Assembly (NCBI RefSeq): GCF_003075375.1
Contig: NZ_QDFT01000013.1
Span: 1 to 64,000 of the forward strand
Length of the DNA stretch: 64,000 bases
Direction of reading: 5' to 3'
Source: Microbacterium testaceum
Lineage (GTDB): Bacteria; Actinomycetota; Actinomycetes; Actinomycetales; Microbacteriaceae
The position numbers and the translations under genes were made by a program. Below, in pieces: positions 33,091 through 41,230 of this stretch. Position 1 is the stretch's first letter; the number at the start of each line of letters is the position of its first letter. Below the pieces are notes generated by a model, which saw only the letters and a program-made list of their open reading frames with translations, made no database searches and was not told the DNA's origin.

Positions 33091-34508
33091 CGGGCGACTC
33101 CCGTCTGTTCGTCATCGGTCGTGGGGACGGCGAGCAGGGCTTGCGCCTGCAGCGCGGCGCGCTCCCCGGCGCGCACGGCGCCATCCATGAAGCCGGTCCA
33201 CCGCTTCGCGGTCTCGGTGCCGGCCCAGAGCACGCGGCCCACCGGCTCCGCCAGCGCCGAGGCGTAGGGGACGACCGCCCCCGGCCCGGGCACGGCGGTC
33301 GGCCCGCCCGCGACCCAGGGCTCGGCCCCCCAGCGCTGATCGATGTAGCCGGTGGCGTCCAGAGCCTTCGGTCCGTACAGGTCGGCGAACGACGACAGCA
33401 CGCGGGCGCGGCGTTCCGCTGGGGGCAGGTCGTCCCACTCGCGGGCGTACACCCCGCCCACGAAGCCCAGCAGCACGCCGGGCGCATCCAATCCCGCGGG
33501 GCCGGCGTCGAAGGTGATGAAGACCGGACCGGTGTCGGACAGGCCCTGGCCGGAGAGGTCGCGATCCCGCCAGAACGGGCGGTCGTAGACCGCGTAGGCC
33601 TTGGACAGCACTCCGGCCGGCCAGCGCTGCGCCATCTGGGTGTGCGCGGGAGGCAGGGCGGGGGCGAAGGCGATCCGGCCGCGCAGAGATGGCGGCACGG
33701 CGACGACGACCGCGCGCGCACTGACGCTCTCGTGGTCGGTGGTGACGCGCACCCGGTCGGCCGTCGCGTCGATCCGACGCACCGGCGCCCGCAGGCGCAG
33801 CGCCTCGCCCAGCCCGGCGGCGAGTCGGCGCGCGATCTCGTACGATCCCTCGACGAAGTGCTCCTCTTGGGCGCCCCCGGCGGTGTCGAGCATGGACGAC
33901 AGCCCGCCCGCCTGATGGATGTAGTGCAGCGCGTGCAGGAACGAGATCTCGTCGGGCTCGCACCCCCAGGTGGTGCGCCCCGCGATGGCGATGAGGTCGC
34001 GGGCGGCGGATGACGCGTGCGACCGGCGCAGCCACGATCCGAGGCTCTCGGCATCCCACTGCGCGGCCTGGCCGGCGGCGGCGGGTCGACCGCACGGAAC
34101 GGTACGCGCCAGCCGGTCGAGCGTGAGCTGGATGCGGGCGACGTCGACGATGCTCGCACCCACCGGCGGCACCGTGCCGCGATACCGCCGATGCTGACCA
34201 CGCCACCGGATGACGTTCTGACCGGCGGTGTAAGTGGCGAAACGCGTCACCCCCACCTCGTCGGCGAGGGCGAGCACACGGTCCTGGCCGGGCCCGACGA
34301 ACGTGCCGCCGAGGTCGACGTGGACCCCCGCCACCTCGGCGGAGGACACGCGTCCGCCGACGCGGTCGTCGGCCTCGAACACGGCGACGCGCGCCCCGAA
34401 CTGACGAAGGCGGTGGGCGGCGGTGAGACCCGAGAGGCCGGCGCCGACGACGACCACGTCGACGTCGGGGGCGGACGACTCGGCCACGGTCGAGGGGGAG
34501 GCGGTCAT
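33087..34508 (-). CDS. Flavin-containing monoamine oxidase family protein
   Basis: 473 residues from the ATG at 34508. Rossmann FAD motif G-A-G-L-S-G (22-27), then R-V-G-G-R (49-53). The C terminus has W-A-G-T-E-T-A-K-R-W-T-G-F-M-D-G-A with A-G-E-R-A, the second FAD signature of MAO-like oxidases, with no covalent-flavin Cys in it. It oxidises a primary amine or polyamine to an aldehyde with H2O2 release; the exact substrate is unknown. It heads the three-gene operon and is divergent from a TetR gene 56 bp away, which likely controls it. Confidence 0.88.
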   Translation of the reverse strand: MTASPSTVAESSAPDVDVVVVGAGLSGLTAAHRLRQFGARVAVFEADDRVGGRVSSAEVAGVHVDLGGTFVGPGQDRVLALADEVGVTRFATYTAGQNVIRWRGQHRRYRGTVPPVGASIVDVARIQLTLDRLARTVPCGRPAAAGQAAQWDAESLGSWLRRSHASSAARDLIAIAGRTTWGCEPDEISFLHALHYIHQAGGLSSMLDTAGGAQEEHFVEGSYEIARRLAAGLGEALRLRAPVRRIDATADRVRVTTDHESVSARAVVVAVPPSLRGRIAFAPALPPAHTQMAQRWPAGVLSKAYAVYDRPFWRDRDLSGQGLSDTGPVFITFDAGPAGLDAPGVLLGFVGGVYAREWDDLPPAERRARVLSSFADLYGPKALDATGYIDQRWGAEPWVAGGPTAVPGPGAVVPYASALAEPVGRVLWAGTETAKRWTGFMDGAVRAGERAALQAQALLAVPTTDDEQTGVAR

Positions 34509-34564
34509 AGGCTTGCTCCGTTTCTGGTGCGACAGCGGCCGGCGGAGCCGGCGAGGAGGACAGC

Positions 34565-35200
34565 GTGAGCGAGACGTCGACCCGATCGATGCGGGCGCGC
34601 GGCCGCGCGCGGAGGGAACTGCTGCTGGATGCGACGATCGCGATCATCGCCGAGGGCGGCATCGCCGCCGTCACCCATCGGTCGGTGGCCGCCGCGGCCG
34701 GTGTTCCGCACTCGTCGACGACCTACTTCTTCGACTCCCTCGACGACATGATCGGAGAAGCGGTCGCGCACGCGATGGCGGCCGAGATGGAGCGCCTCGA
34801 GCAGTTCCGTGCGGTTCTCGAGACCAGCGGCAACCGCCCCGGGGCGGCGATCGACGAGTTCGTCGAGATCGTGCGGACGCAGTCGCAGGAGCACACGGTC
34901 GCGCAGTTCGAGATCTACCTGTTCGCCTCGCGGCATCCGGCCCTGCGGGTGCACGTGGAACGCATCCTCGACGAGACCCGGTCTCTCGCCGCGGCCGTGC
35001 TGCGCACCAACGGCGTGACCGACCCCCGCGCCGCGGCCGCGGTGGTCGCGTTGATCGACGGTTTCGCCCTGCATCGCATCGCCCGTTCCGAAGAGGTCCA
35101 GTTCCAGTCGCTGGCGCACGCCCTGCGCGCCGCGATGGTGGGGTTCGTGACGCTCGCCGCGACGTCGTCGCTGGGCGAGACGGACGCGTCCCCCGCCTAA
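34565..35200 (+). CDS. TetR-family transcriptional regulator
   Basis: 211 residues from the GTG at 34565, preceded by GAGGAGGAC. The N-terminal TetR helix-turn-helix is T-I-A-I-I-A-E-G-G with V-T-H-R-S-V-A-A-A-A-G-V and S-S-T-T-Y-F-F-D-S. The C-terminal helical domain (about 75-190) binds an unknown effector. Starts of this gene and the flavin oxidase share a 56-bp gap, so it most likely represses the divergent operon and itself. The downstream esterase gene may also be a target. Confidence 0.9.
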   Translation: MSETSTRSMRARGRARRELLLDATIAIIAEGGIAAVTHRSVAAAAGVPHSSTTYFFDSLDDMIGEAVAHAMAAEMERLEQFRAVLETSGNRPGAAIDEFVEIVRTQSQEHTVAQFEIYLFASRHPALRVHVERILDETRSLAAAVLRTNGVTDPRAAAAVVALIDGFALHRIARSEEVQFQSLAHALRAAMVGFVTLAATSSLGETDASPA

Positions 35201-35264
35201 GTGGGACAAACGTACTGTTTTCTGCGGCTCATTTCGACCGGACCTCGTCATTTCACAATTTCGT

Positions 35265-35286
35265 CACAGAAACTGGTACGTCTGTG
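35265..35286 (+). promoter_or_regulatory. Possible operator upstream of the esterase gene
   Basis: CACAGA-N10-TCTGTG is a 6-bp inverted repeat 56 bp before the start codon. A second imperfect palindrome, AAACGTACTGTTT, lies at 35208-35220 just after the TetR stop. Both are weak candidates for TetR control. Confidence 0.3.
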
Positions 35287-35342
35287 CAATAAAGTGAGCC
35301 CACAGTCGATCCCGCCGTAGTGATCGACAGAAGGGTTCCGCG

Positions 35343-36413
35343 ATGATCCGTCCCCGCCTCCACGACCATGCGCTCCGGTGGGGGGCACGCGCCCTCGGCT
35401 CGACGCCATCCGTCGTCCTGCGCGCCGTCAATGGCCGCCCGGTCGTCGTCGACGGATGCACGCTGCACCCCGCGGTGCAGGCCTCGCTGCGCGTCATGAA
35501 CGACGCACCGGGCGCGCGATTCGAGCTGCTCCCGGTCGAGGCCGCCCGCGAGCACATCGAGCGCGAGGCGTGGACCTTCGCCAGCACCCTGCGCCTCGCG
35601 CAGCGCGACGACATCGTCATCCCCACGCGCTCCGGGTCCGTCCCCGGGCGCGTGTACCGCGCTCGCACCGACGGCGCGGCATCCGGGACCGTCGTCTACT
35701 TCCACGGGGGCGGATGGGTGCTCGGATCCGTCGACAGCGCGGATGCCACCTGCCGCACGCTCGCCGACAGCTCGGGCCTGACCGTGGTGTCGGTGGGATA
35801 TCGCCTGGCCCCCGAGGACCCGTTCCCCGCGGGCCTCGAGGACGGCGTCGACGCGTTCCGCTGGGTACGCGACAACGCCGCGCGCTTCGGTTCCCGCGCG
35901 TCGACCGTGGGCGTCGGCGGCGAGAGCGCCGGCGGCAACATGGCGGCGGTCGTGTCGGCCGTGACGCGCGCGGACGCCGAGGGCTCGCCCGCGTTCCAGA
36001 TCCTGTTCTGCCCGGTCACCGATCTGTCGCGCAAGCACCGGTCGTACGAGCTCTTCGCCGACGGCTTCTTCCTCACCGAGGCGCAGATGGACTGGTACGC
36101 CGCGCACTACCTCGGCGACTCCGGCCGACGCGACGATCCGCTCGTGTCCCCCCTTCTCGCCGACGACGTGTCGGGACTCGCCCCCGCCTACGTCGCCGTG
36201 TCGGGCTTCGACGTGCTGCGCGACGAGGGGGTGGCGTACGCGCGCAAGCTCGAGGCGGCCGGCGTGCCCACGACCCTCGTGACCCACGCCGACCAGATCC
36301 ACGGGTTCTTCAACGCGTGCGGCGCCCTCCGCGACGCGCGCACGGCGGTGGCGGATGCCGGTCGCTGGGCCCTCGCCACCCTCGCCGCCGCACCGGCGGG
36401 CGACGCGCGGTGA
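35343..36413 (+). CDS. Hormone-sensitive-lipase-family esterase (alpha/beta hydrolase)
   Basis: 356 residues after GAAGGGTTCCGCG. It has the HSL family motifs H-G-G-G-W (121-125, oxyanion hole) and G-E-S-A-G-G-N with nucleophile Ser195, plus Asp290 in G-F-D-V-L and His320 in Q-I-H-G-F-F. A ~90-residue helical cap precedes the core. Such enzymes cleave short- to medium-chain esters in the cytoplasm. Its stop overlaps the start of the MFS gene (GTGA), so import and ester cleavage of one compound are probably linked. Confidence 0.9.
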   Translation: MIRPRLHDHALRWGARALGSTPSVVLRAVNGRPVVVDGCTLHPAVQASLRVMNDAPGARFELLPVEAAREHIEREAWTFASTLRLAQRDDIVIPTRSGSVPGRVYRARTDGAASGTVVYFHGGGWVLGSVDSADATCRTLADSSGLTVVSVGYRLAPEDPFPAGLEDGVDAFRWVRDNAARFGSRASTVGVGGESAGGNMAAVVSAVTRADAEGSPAFQILFCPVTDLSRKHRSYELFADGFFLTEAQMDWYAAHYLGDSGRRDDPLVSPLLADDVSGLAPAYVAVSGFDVLRDEGVAYARKLEAAGVPTTLVTHADQIHGFFNACGALRDARTAVADAGRWALATLAAAPAGDAR

Positions 36414-37687
36414 TCGCCGACACCCCGCTCGGGTCGTCGGCTGCCTACGCCGAGCCCACGCGCCCCGTCCGGGCCGGGTGGATCGCCGCCTTCGCCGGGG
36501 TCTGGCTGGGCTTGTGGATGGCCCAGCTCGTGCCCGTCCAGGTGCTCCTTCCCCTGCAGATCGCCGCCCAGCACGCGAGCGACGACTGGCTCGTCTCGCT
36601 CGTCACCTACGGGCTGGTCAGCGCGGTCGCCGGGACGTTCGTCGTCATCGCCTACCCGATCGTGGGCGCCCTGAGCGATCGCACCCGCTCCCGCTTCGGC
36701 CGACGACGCCCGTGGATCCTCGGCGGGGTCGTCCTCGCCTCGACCGGGCTGGCCCTGCTCGGCGTGCAGACCGCGACCCTCGGCACCGTCGCGATGTGGA
36801 CGGCCGTCATGATCGGCTTCTGCATGGCATCCGCCGCCCTGACCGCGGTGATGGCCGACACGGTGCCCGCGGGGCAGCGCGGCCTGGTGTCGGGATGGAT
36901 CTCCGCGCCCAACGCCCTCGGCATCCTGCTGGGGATCGTGCTGGTGACCGCGGTGTTCACCACCACGCCCTCGGGATACCTCGCTCTCGCGGTGTGCGCA
37001 CTCGTGCTGGCGGTGCCGTTCCTGCTGGTCCTGCGCGATGCCCCCCTGACGGACACCGAGGCCGCCCTGCTCGCACCGCTGACCCCGCGCACGATCCTCA
37101 CGTCGATCTGGGTCGACCCTCGTCGTCACCCCGATTTCGCGTGGACGGTCGCGAGCCGCGTCCTCATCAACCTCGGCAACGCCATCGCGACGACGATGCT
37201 GCTGTACTTCTTCACCTTCGCGCTGGGAGTGGCCGACCCGACCGGCTTCCTCGTCTTCACGACGGTGATCTACATGGCGGTGACGATCGTGGCATCCGTC
37301 GCCCTCGGAAAACTCAGCGACGTCGTCGGTCGCCGCCGGGTGTTCGTCTTCGCGTCGGGCTCGGCGCAGGCGATCGCCGCGCTGCTGCTCGCGATCGCCC
37401 CGTCGGAGTCGGCCGCGGTGGTCGGAGCCGTGCTGCTCGGTCTGGGACAGGGCTGCTTCTTCGCCGTCGATCAGGCGCTGGCCACGCAGGTGCTGCCCTC
37501 GGCCGAGACGCGGGGCAAGGACGTGGGGATCATGAACATCGCCCTCGCCGGTCCCCAGGCCTTCGGTCCGCTGCTGGGCGCGGGCGCGGTGGTGCTGTTC
37601 GGCGGGTTCCCCGGGCTCTTCCTCGCCAGCGGCCTCGCGGGACTGCTCGGATCGGTCGTGATCATGCGCGTGCGCTCGGTGCGGTGA
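36410..37687 (+). CDS. MFS transporter
   Basis: 425 residues from the GTG overlapping the esterase stop. Twelve hydrophobic segments, with the MFS loop 2-3 signature G-A-L-S-D-R-T-R-S-R-F-G-R-R-R-P and the second-half version G-K-L-S-D-V-V-G-R-R-R. The double Arg-rich R-S-R-F-G-R-R-R-P resembles glycoside-pentoside-hexuronide/sucrose-type carriers rather than drug exporters. With the coupled esterase it probably moves the esterase substrate or product. It ends 19 bp from the convergent aldehyde dehydrogenase. Confidence 0.87.
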   Translation: MIADTPLGSSAAYAEPTRPVRAGWIAAFAGVWLGLWMAQLVPVQVLLPLQIAAQHASDDWLVSLVTYGLVSAVAGTFVVIAYPIVGALSDRTRSRFGRRRPWILGGVVLASTGLALLGVQTATLGTVAMWTAVMIGFCMASAALTAVMADTVPAGQRGLVSGWISAPNALGILLGIVLVTAVFTTTPSGYLALAVCALVLAVPFLLVLRDAPLTDTEAALLAPLTPRTILTSIWVDPRRHPDFAWTVASRVLINLGNAIATTMLLYFFTFALGVADPTGFLVFTTVIYMAVTIVASVALGKLSDVVGRRRVFVFASGSAQAIAALLLAIAPSESAAVVGAVLLGLGQGCFFAVDQALATQVLPSAETRGKDVGIMNIALAGPQAFGPLLGAGAVVLFGGFPGLFLASGLAGLLGSVVIMRVRSVR

Positions 37688-37706
37688 TCGTCGCCGCGGC
37701 GCGCGC

Positions 37707-39173
37707 TCAGCGGTAGAGCAGCCGGATCAGGCGATCGACCAGGCGGTCGGTGGCGGCCGACCGCCGCATCGTCGTGAGCGTGAGCAGTCGGAAGCGCTGA
37801 CGCGTGAGCGCCTGGGGATACGTGAACTCGCGCAGTCCGTCGGCGCCGTGGATGCGGCCGAAACCCGAGTCCCCCACCCCGCCGAAGGGGAGCGCGGGAA
37901 CGGCGGCGAAGGCGATCACGGCGTTGATCGCGATCATCCCGCCGCGCAGCCGCAGCGCGAGATCGCGGCCGCGCCGCTTCGAGAAGACCGCACCCGACAG
38001 GCCGTAGCGCACGGCGTTGGCCTTCTCGACGGCCTCGTCCATGGATGCCACGCGATTGACCACGAGCGTGGGACCGAAGGTCTCGTCGCGCACGGCGGAG
38101 GACCGCTCGTCGACGTCCGTGAGCAGCACGGGCTGCAGCGTGGACCCGTCCGCGGGCACCGGGCCGACCCGGAGGACCGCGCCCCGCGCGAGCGCGTCGG
38201 CGACGTGCGAGCGGACCACGTCGGCCTGTCGCGGCATGGTGAGGGGACCGAGCCGAGCCGCCTCGTCGGCTCCGGCCCGCAATTCCGCCGTGCGTTCGGC
38301 CACCGCCGCGACGAAGCGGTCGTAGATCGCCGTGTGCGCGTAGACGCGCTCGATGCCGATGCAGGTCTGACCCGCGTTCGAGTAGGCCCCCCAGACCGCT
38401 GCCTCGGCAGCCGCGTCGAGATCGGCGTCCTCGTCGACGAGCAGGGCGTCCTTGCCGCCGGCCTCGATGACGACGGGGGTGAGGGTCTCGGCGCAGGCGG
38501 CCATGACGGCCTTGCCCGTCGCCGTCGATCCGGTGAAGGCGATCTTGCCGACACCGGCGCGGCAGAGGGCGGCCCCGGTCTCGCCGAAGCCGGTCACCAC
38601 CGAGAACGCGTCGGCCGGCCCGCCCGCGCGCACGAAGGCGCGCTGCAGCCACACGCCGACGCCGGGGGTGTACTCGCTCGGTTTGAACACCACGGCGTTG
38701 CCCGCGGCGAGCGCGTAGGCCAGCGACCCCATGGGGGTGAAGACGGGGTAGTTCCACGGCCCGATCACCCCGACGACGCCGTAGGGCACGTAGCCCAGGC
38801 TCGAGGCCTGGTTGAGCATGAGCACGCCCGAGGCGACGCGCCGCCGCCGCAGCGTCCGCCGGGCGTGCGCCGCCGACCACGACAGATGGTCGAGGGCGAG
38901 CAGGATCTCGAGCCGTGCGTCGCCGCGTGGCTTGCCCGTCTCGGCCCGGACCGTGTCGATGAGGCCGTCGAGGTCGGCGACGATCGCGCGCCGCCAGGCG
39001 TGCAGCACGCGCTTCCTTCCCGAGAAGCCCAGGCCCCGCCAGACCGGGGCGGCCGCGCGGGCGCGGGCGACCGCGGCGGCGACCTCGTCGGCACCGTGCA
39101 CCGGGTGCGTGCCGACGACTCGACCGTCGAGGGGACTGACCGAGGCGAACGTCGTGGTCGTCATGGCATCCAT
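37707..39173 (-). CDS. NAD(P)-dependent aldehyde dehydrogenase
   Basis: 488 residues from the ATG at 39173 (an ATG three codons later at 39164 is equally plausible). ALDH motifs: G-P-W-N-Y-P (Asn141), F-T-G-S-T-A-T-G-K (213-221), catalytic base Glu237 in V-I-E-A-G-G-K, nucleophile Cys271 in N-A-G-Q-T-C. It oxidises an aldehyde to the acid. It is the last gene of an operon after the class II aldolase, which would release an aldehyde such as lactaldehyde or glycolaldehyde. That aldehyde is its likely substrate. Confidence 0.9.
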   Translation of the reverse strand: MDAMTTTTFASVSPLDGRVVGTHPVHGADEVAAAVARARAAAPVWRGLGFSGRKRVLHAWRRAIVADLDGLIDTVRAETGKPRGDARLEILLALDHLSWSAAHARRTLRRRRVASGVLMLNQASSLGYVPYGVVGVIGPWNYPVFTPMGSLAYALAAGNAVVFKPSEYTPGVGVWLQRAFVRAGGPADAFSVVTGFGETGAALCRAGVGKIAFTGSTATGKAVMAACAETLTPVVIEAGGKDALLVDEDADLDAAAEAAVWGAYSNAGQTCIGIERVYAHTAIYDRFVAAVAERTAELRAGADEAARLGPLTMPRQADVVRSHVADALARGAVLRVGPVPADGSTLQPVLLTDVDERSSAVRDETFGPTLVVNRVASMDEAVEKANAVRYGLSGAVFSKRRGRDLALRLRGGMIAINAVIAFAAVPALPFGGVGDSGFGRIHGADGLREFTYPQALTRQRFRLLTLTTMRRSAATDRLVDRLIRLLYR

Positions 39174-39174
39174 C

Positions 39175-39828
39175 TCACACCCCGTGCGTGCGGCCGTACC
39201 CCGTCGCGACCGCGGTGGCGATCACGGACGCCTGCTGCGATGCGCTGAGCTCGGCGGGTTTTCCGGCCCCGCGAGCCCGCAGGTAGATGTCGCAGGCCCA
39301 CTCGAGCACGGTCGTGTTGGAGATCGCCTCGGCGAGATCGCGACCGGTCGTCACCGCGCCGTGATGAGCGAGGATGACGGCGTTCGCCCCGGCCAGCGCG
39401 CGTCCGGCGTCGGCGGCGAGCTCGGCGGAGCCGAACACCGAGAACGGCACGACGTCGATCTCGCCGCCGAGCGCAAGCTGCTGGTAGTGCACGCACGGCA
39501 GCCGGTCCGAGACGAGCGAGAGGGCGACCGCGGCGGGGGCGTGCGTGTGCACGACCGCCCCCACGGCCTCGTCGGCGTACGCCGCCCGATGCAGCTCGAG
39601 CTCGGAGCTGGGGGCGAGGTCGCCCGCGACGATCCGGCCGTCATCGCCGACGATCACGACGTCGTCGACGGCGGCCTCGGCGAACACGACCCCGGTCGCG
39701 GTGATGGCGATGCCGCCCGCGACGCGGACGCTCACGTTGCCGGCCGTTCCCTTGACCAGGCCCTGCGCGGCGAGCGCACGGCACGCGCGCGCGATGTCGG
39801 CGCGCGGGTCGTCGTCGGGCCGCGTCAC
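39175..39828 (-). CDS. Class II aldolase (fuculose-phosphate aldolase/adducin family)
   Basis: 217 residues from the GTG overlapping the kinase stop (GTGA). Family motifs: G-T-A-G-N-V-S near residue 28, S-S-E-L-E-L-H with the acid/base Glu, V-V-H-T-H-A-P with two zinc His, and A-H-H-G-A-V-T-T-G with a third. It cleaves a sugar 1-phosphate such as fuculose-1-P, rhamnulose-1-P or ribulose-type phosphate into dihydroxyacetone phosphate and an aldehyde. It is placed between the kinase that could make the phosphate and the dehydrogenase that could remove the aldehyde. Confidence 0.88.
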   Translation of the reverse strand: MTRPDDDPRADIARACRALAAQGLVKGTAGNVSVRVAGGIAITATGVVFAEAAVDDVVIVGDDGRIVAGDLAPSSELELHRAAYADEAVGAVVHTHAPAAVALSLVSDRLPCVHYQQLALGGEIDVVPFSVFGSAELAADAGRALAGANAVILAHHGAVTTGRDLAEAISNTTVLEWACDIYLRARGAGKPAELSASQQASVIATAVATGYGRTHGV

Positions 39829-40754
39829 GGGGCCACCGTGCCGAGCAGCGCGTCGATGGAGGCGGCGTCGTACCGGCCGTGGGCGGTGCCGACGCCGGAC
39901 ACGACCTGCGCGGCGACGGCGGAACCGAAGCGGGCCGCGGCGATCGCGTCCTCGCCGCGCAGCCGGGCGAAGACGAACCCCGCGGAGAAGGCGTCGCCGC
40001 CTCCGCTGGTGTCGACGGGTTCGGCCGGGACGATCGGAACGCGTTCGACCGCGCCGTCCTCGACGACGACGATGTCGCGCCCCCCGTCGGTCACGGCGAC
40101 GATCCTCGCGCCCGCCGCGTGCAGCGCGCGGGCGGCCGCGGGCAGGTCCGTCTCTCCGGTCCAGCCCAGGGCCTGCTCGGCGTTGGGCAGGACGTAGTCG
40201 GCGTGCGGAAGCAGCGGCTCGATGAGCCCGTAGAAGGCCGGGTCGCCGCCGATGAGGAAGTCGAGAGAGGTCGTCGCGCCGTGGCGATGGGCGTGCTCGA
40301 GGATCTCGACGACGTTCTCCGGTCCGAGCAGCTCGGGCGCGCCGACGTGGACGTGCTCGGCGGCGGCGAGCGCCTGCCACGGCACGGTGTCCGCGGCGAG
40401 CGCGTTCGCGCCCACGACGTGCAGGGCCGGACGCGAGCCGTCGGAGCGGATGGGCAGGACGGATGCCGAGGTCGGCAGATCGCCGGCGACCAGGTGCGTG
40501 ACGTCGACGCCGGCGTCGCGCAGCAGGCCGGTCAGTACCCGTCCGGCGACGTCGTCGCCCACGGCCCCACTGGTCGTGACGCGGGCTCCCAGCTTGCTCA
40601 GCACCAGGGCGGTGCCCCCGGCGGGGCCGGCGGCGGACAGGACGATCTCGTCGACCAGGAGCGAGCCCTGTCCCTCGGGGATCGCGTCGACGGGGTGCAC
40701 GATCGTGTCGAGCACGTGGGCTCCGAGCGTGACGATCTCAGGGGCGGCGTTCAT
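39825..40754 (-). CDS. PfkB-family carbohydrate kinase
   Basis: 309 residues from the ATG at 40754. Ribokinase fold with the N-terminal G-P-A-G-G-T-A-L (43-50; the usual Asn is Thr) and the C-terminal anion-hole/catalytic motif D-T-S-G-G-G-D-A-F with base Asp254. The middle Ala of the usual DTxGAGD is Gly. It phosphorylates a sugar or sugar derivative. It is the first gene of the kinase-aldolase-dehydrogenase operon, 43 bp from a strong palindrome that is probably its operator. No isomerase is in the operon, so the substrate may already be a ketose. Confidence 0.87.
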   Translation of the reverse strand: MNAAPEIVTLGAHVLDTIVHPVDAIPEGQGSLLVDEIVLSAAGPAGGTALVLSKLGARVTTSGAVGDDVAGRVLTGLLRDAGVDVTHLVAGDLPTSASVLPIRSDGSRPALHVVGANALAADTVPWQALAAAEHVHVGAPELLGPENVVEILEHAHRHGATTSLDFLIGGDPAFYGLIEPLLPHADYVLPNAEQALGWTGETDLPAAARALHAAGARIVAVTDGGRDIVVVEDGAVERVPIVPAEPVDTSGGGDAFSAGFVFARLRGEDAIAAARFGSAVAAQVVSGVGTAHGRYDAASIDALLGTVAP

Positions 40755-40796
40755 CGTCGAACCTCCGGGTCGGGCGACGCGAGAAGTCGCGTCACG

Positions 40797-40818
40797 AAGT
40801 GGCACATTTGTACCACTT
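40797..40818 (-). promoter_or_regulatory. Near-perfect 22-bp operator before the kinase-aldolase-dehydrogenase operon
   Basis: AAGTGGCACA-TT-TGTACCACTT: the arms are complementary over 10 bp except for one C/T difference. Symmetry and the TGGTACA core are typical of GntR- or DeoR-type repressor sites. No regulator gene is adjacent, so it is controlled from elsewhere. Confidence 0.7.
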
Positions 40819-40837
40819 TCTGCACCGCGCGACAACG

Positions 40838-41203
40838 TCAGGCCCGCGCGCGCCCCCCGCGACCGATCAGCACGCCACCCCACGCCGCCGCCGTCCCCAC
40901 GACCACGGTCGCCGCACCCCACCACAGCAGGCCCAGGTCGGCCGACTCCACGGCGAGCGCACTGTAGGTGGTGAACCCGCCCAGCACGCCCGTACCCATG
41001 AACAGCTGCACGCGCTGCGCGCGCGAGGACTCCGGCATCCGGGCCCGCCATCCGAACAGGATGCCGATCGCGAACGCACCCACCACGTTGATGAGCGGCA
41101 CCAGGGCGGGCCCGAGGTCTGCACCGAACGCCAGGGTCAGGCCGGCCCGCGCGGCCGTGCCGATCGCCCCTCCCACCGCCACCAGGACGACGTCACGCCA
41201 CAT
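40838..41203 (-). CDS. crcB: Second CrcB-type fluoride ion channel
   Basis: 121 residues from the ATG at 41203 (GTG codons at 41209 and 41218 are alternatives). Four helices, with G-G-A-I-G-T-A-A-R, N-V-V-G-A-F-A-I-G and G-V-L-G-G-F-T-T-Y-S-A, the Fluc signature. In many actinobacteria two crcB genes are adjacent and form heterodimers; here they are separated by ~9.4 kb and both are on the minus strand. It lies downstream of topoisomerase IB with a 27-bp gap. Confidence 0.9.
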   Translation of the reverse strand: MWRDVVLVAVGGAIGTAARAGLTLAFGADLGPALVPLINVVGAFAIGILFGWRARMPESSRAQRVQLFMGTGVLGGFTTYSALAVESADLGLLWWGAATVVVGTAAAWGGVLIGRGGRARA

Positions 41204-41230
41204 GCTCACCCGCGCCACCTTACGCCCGGG

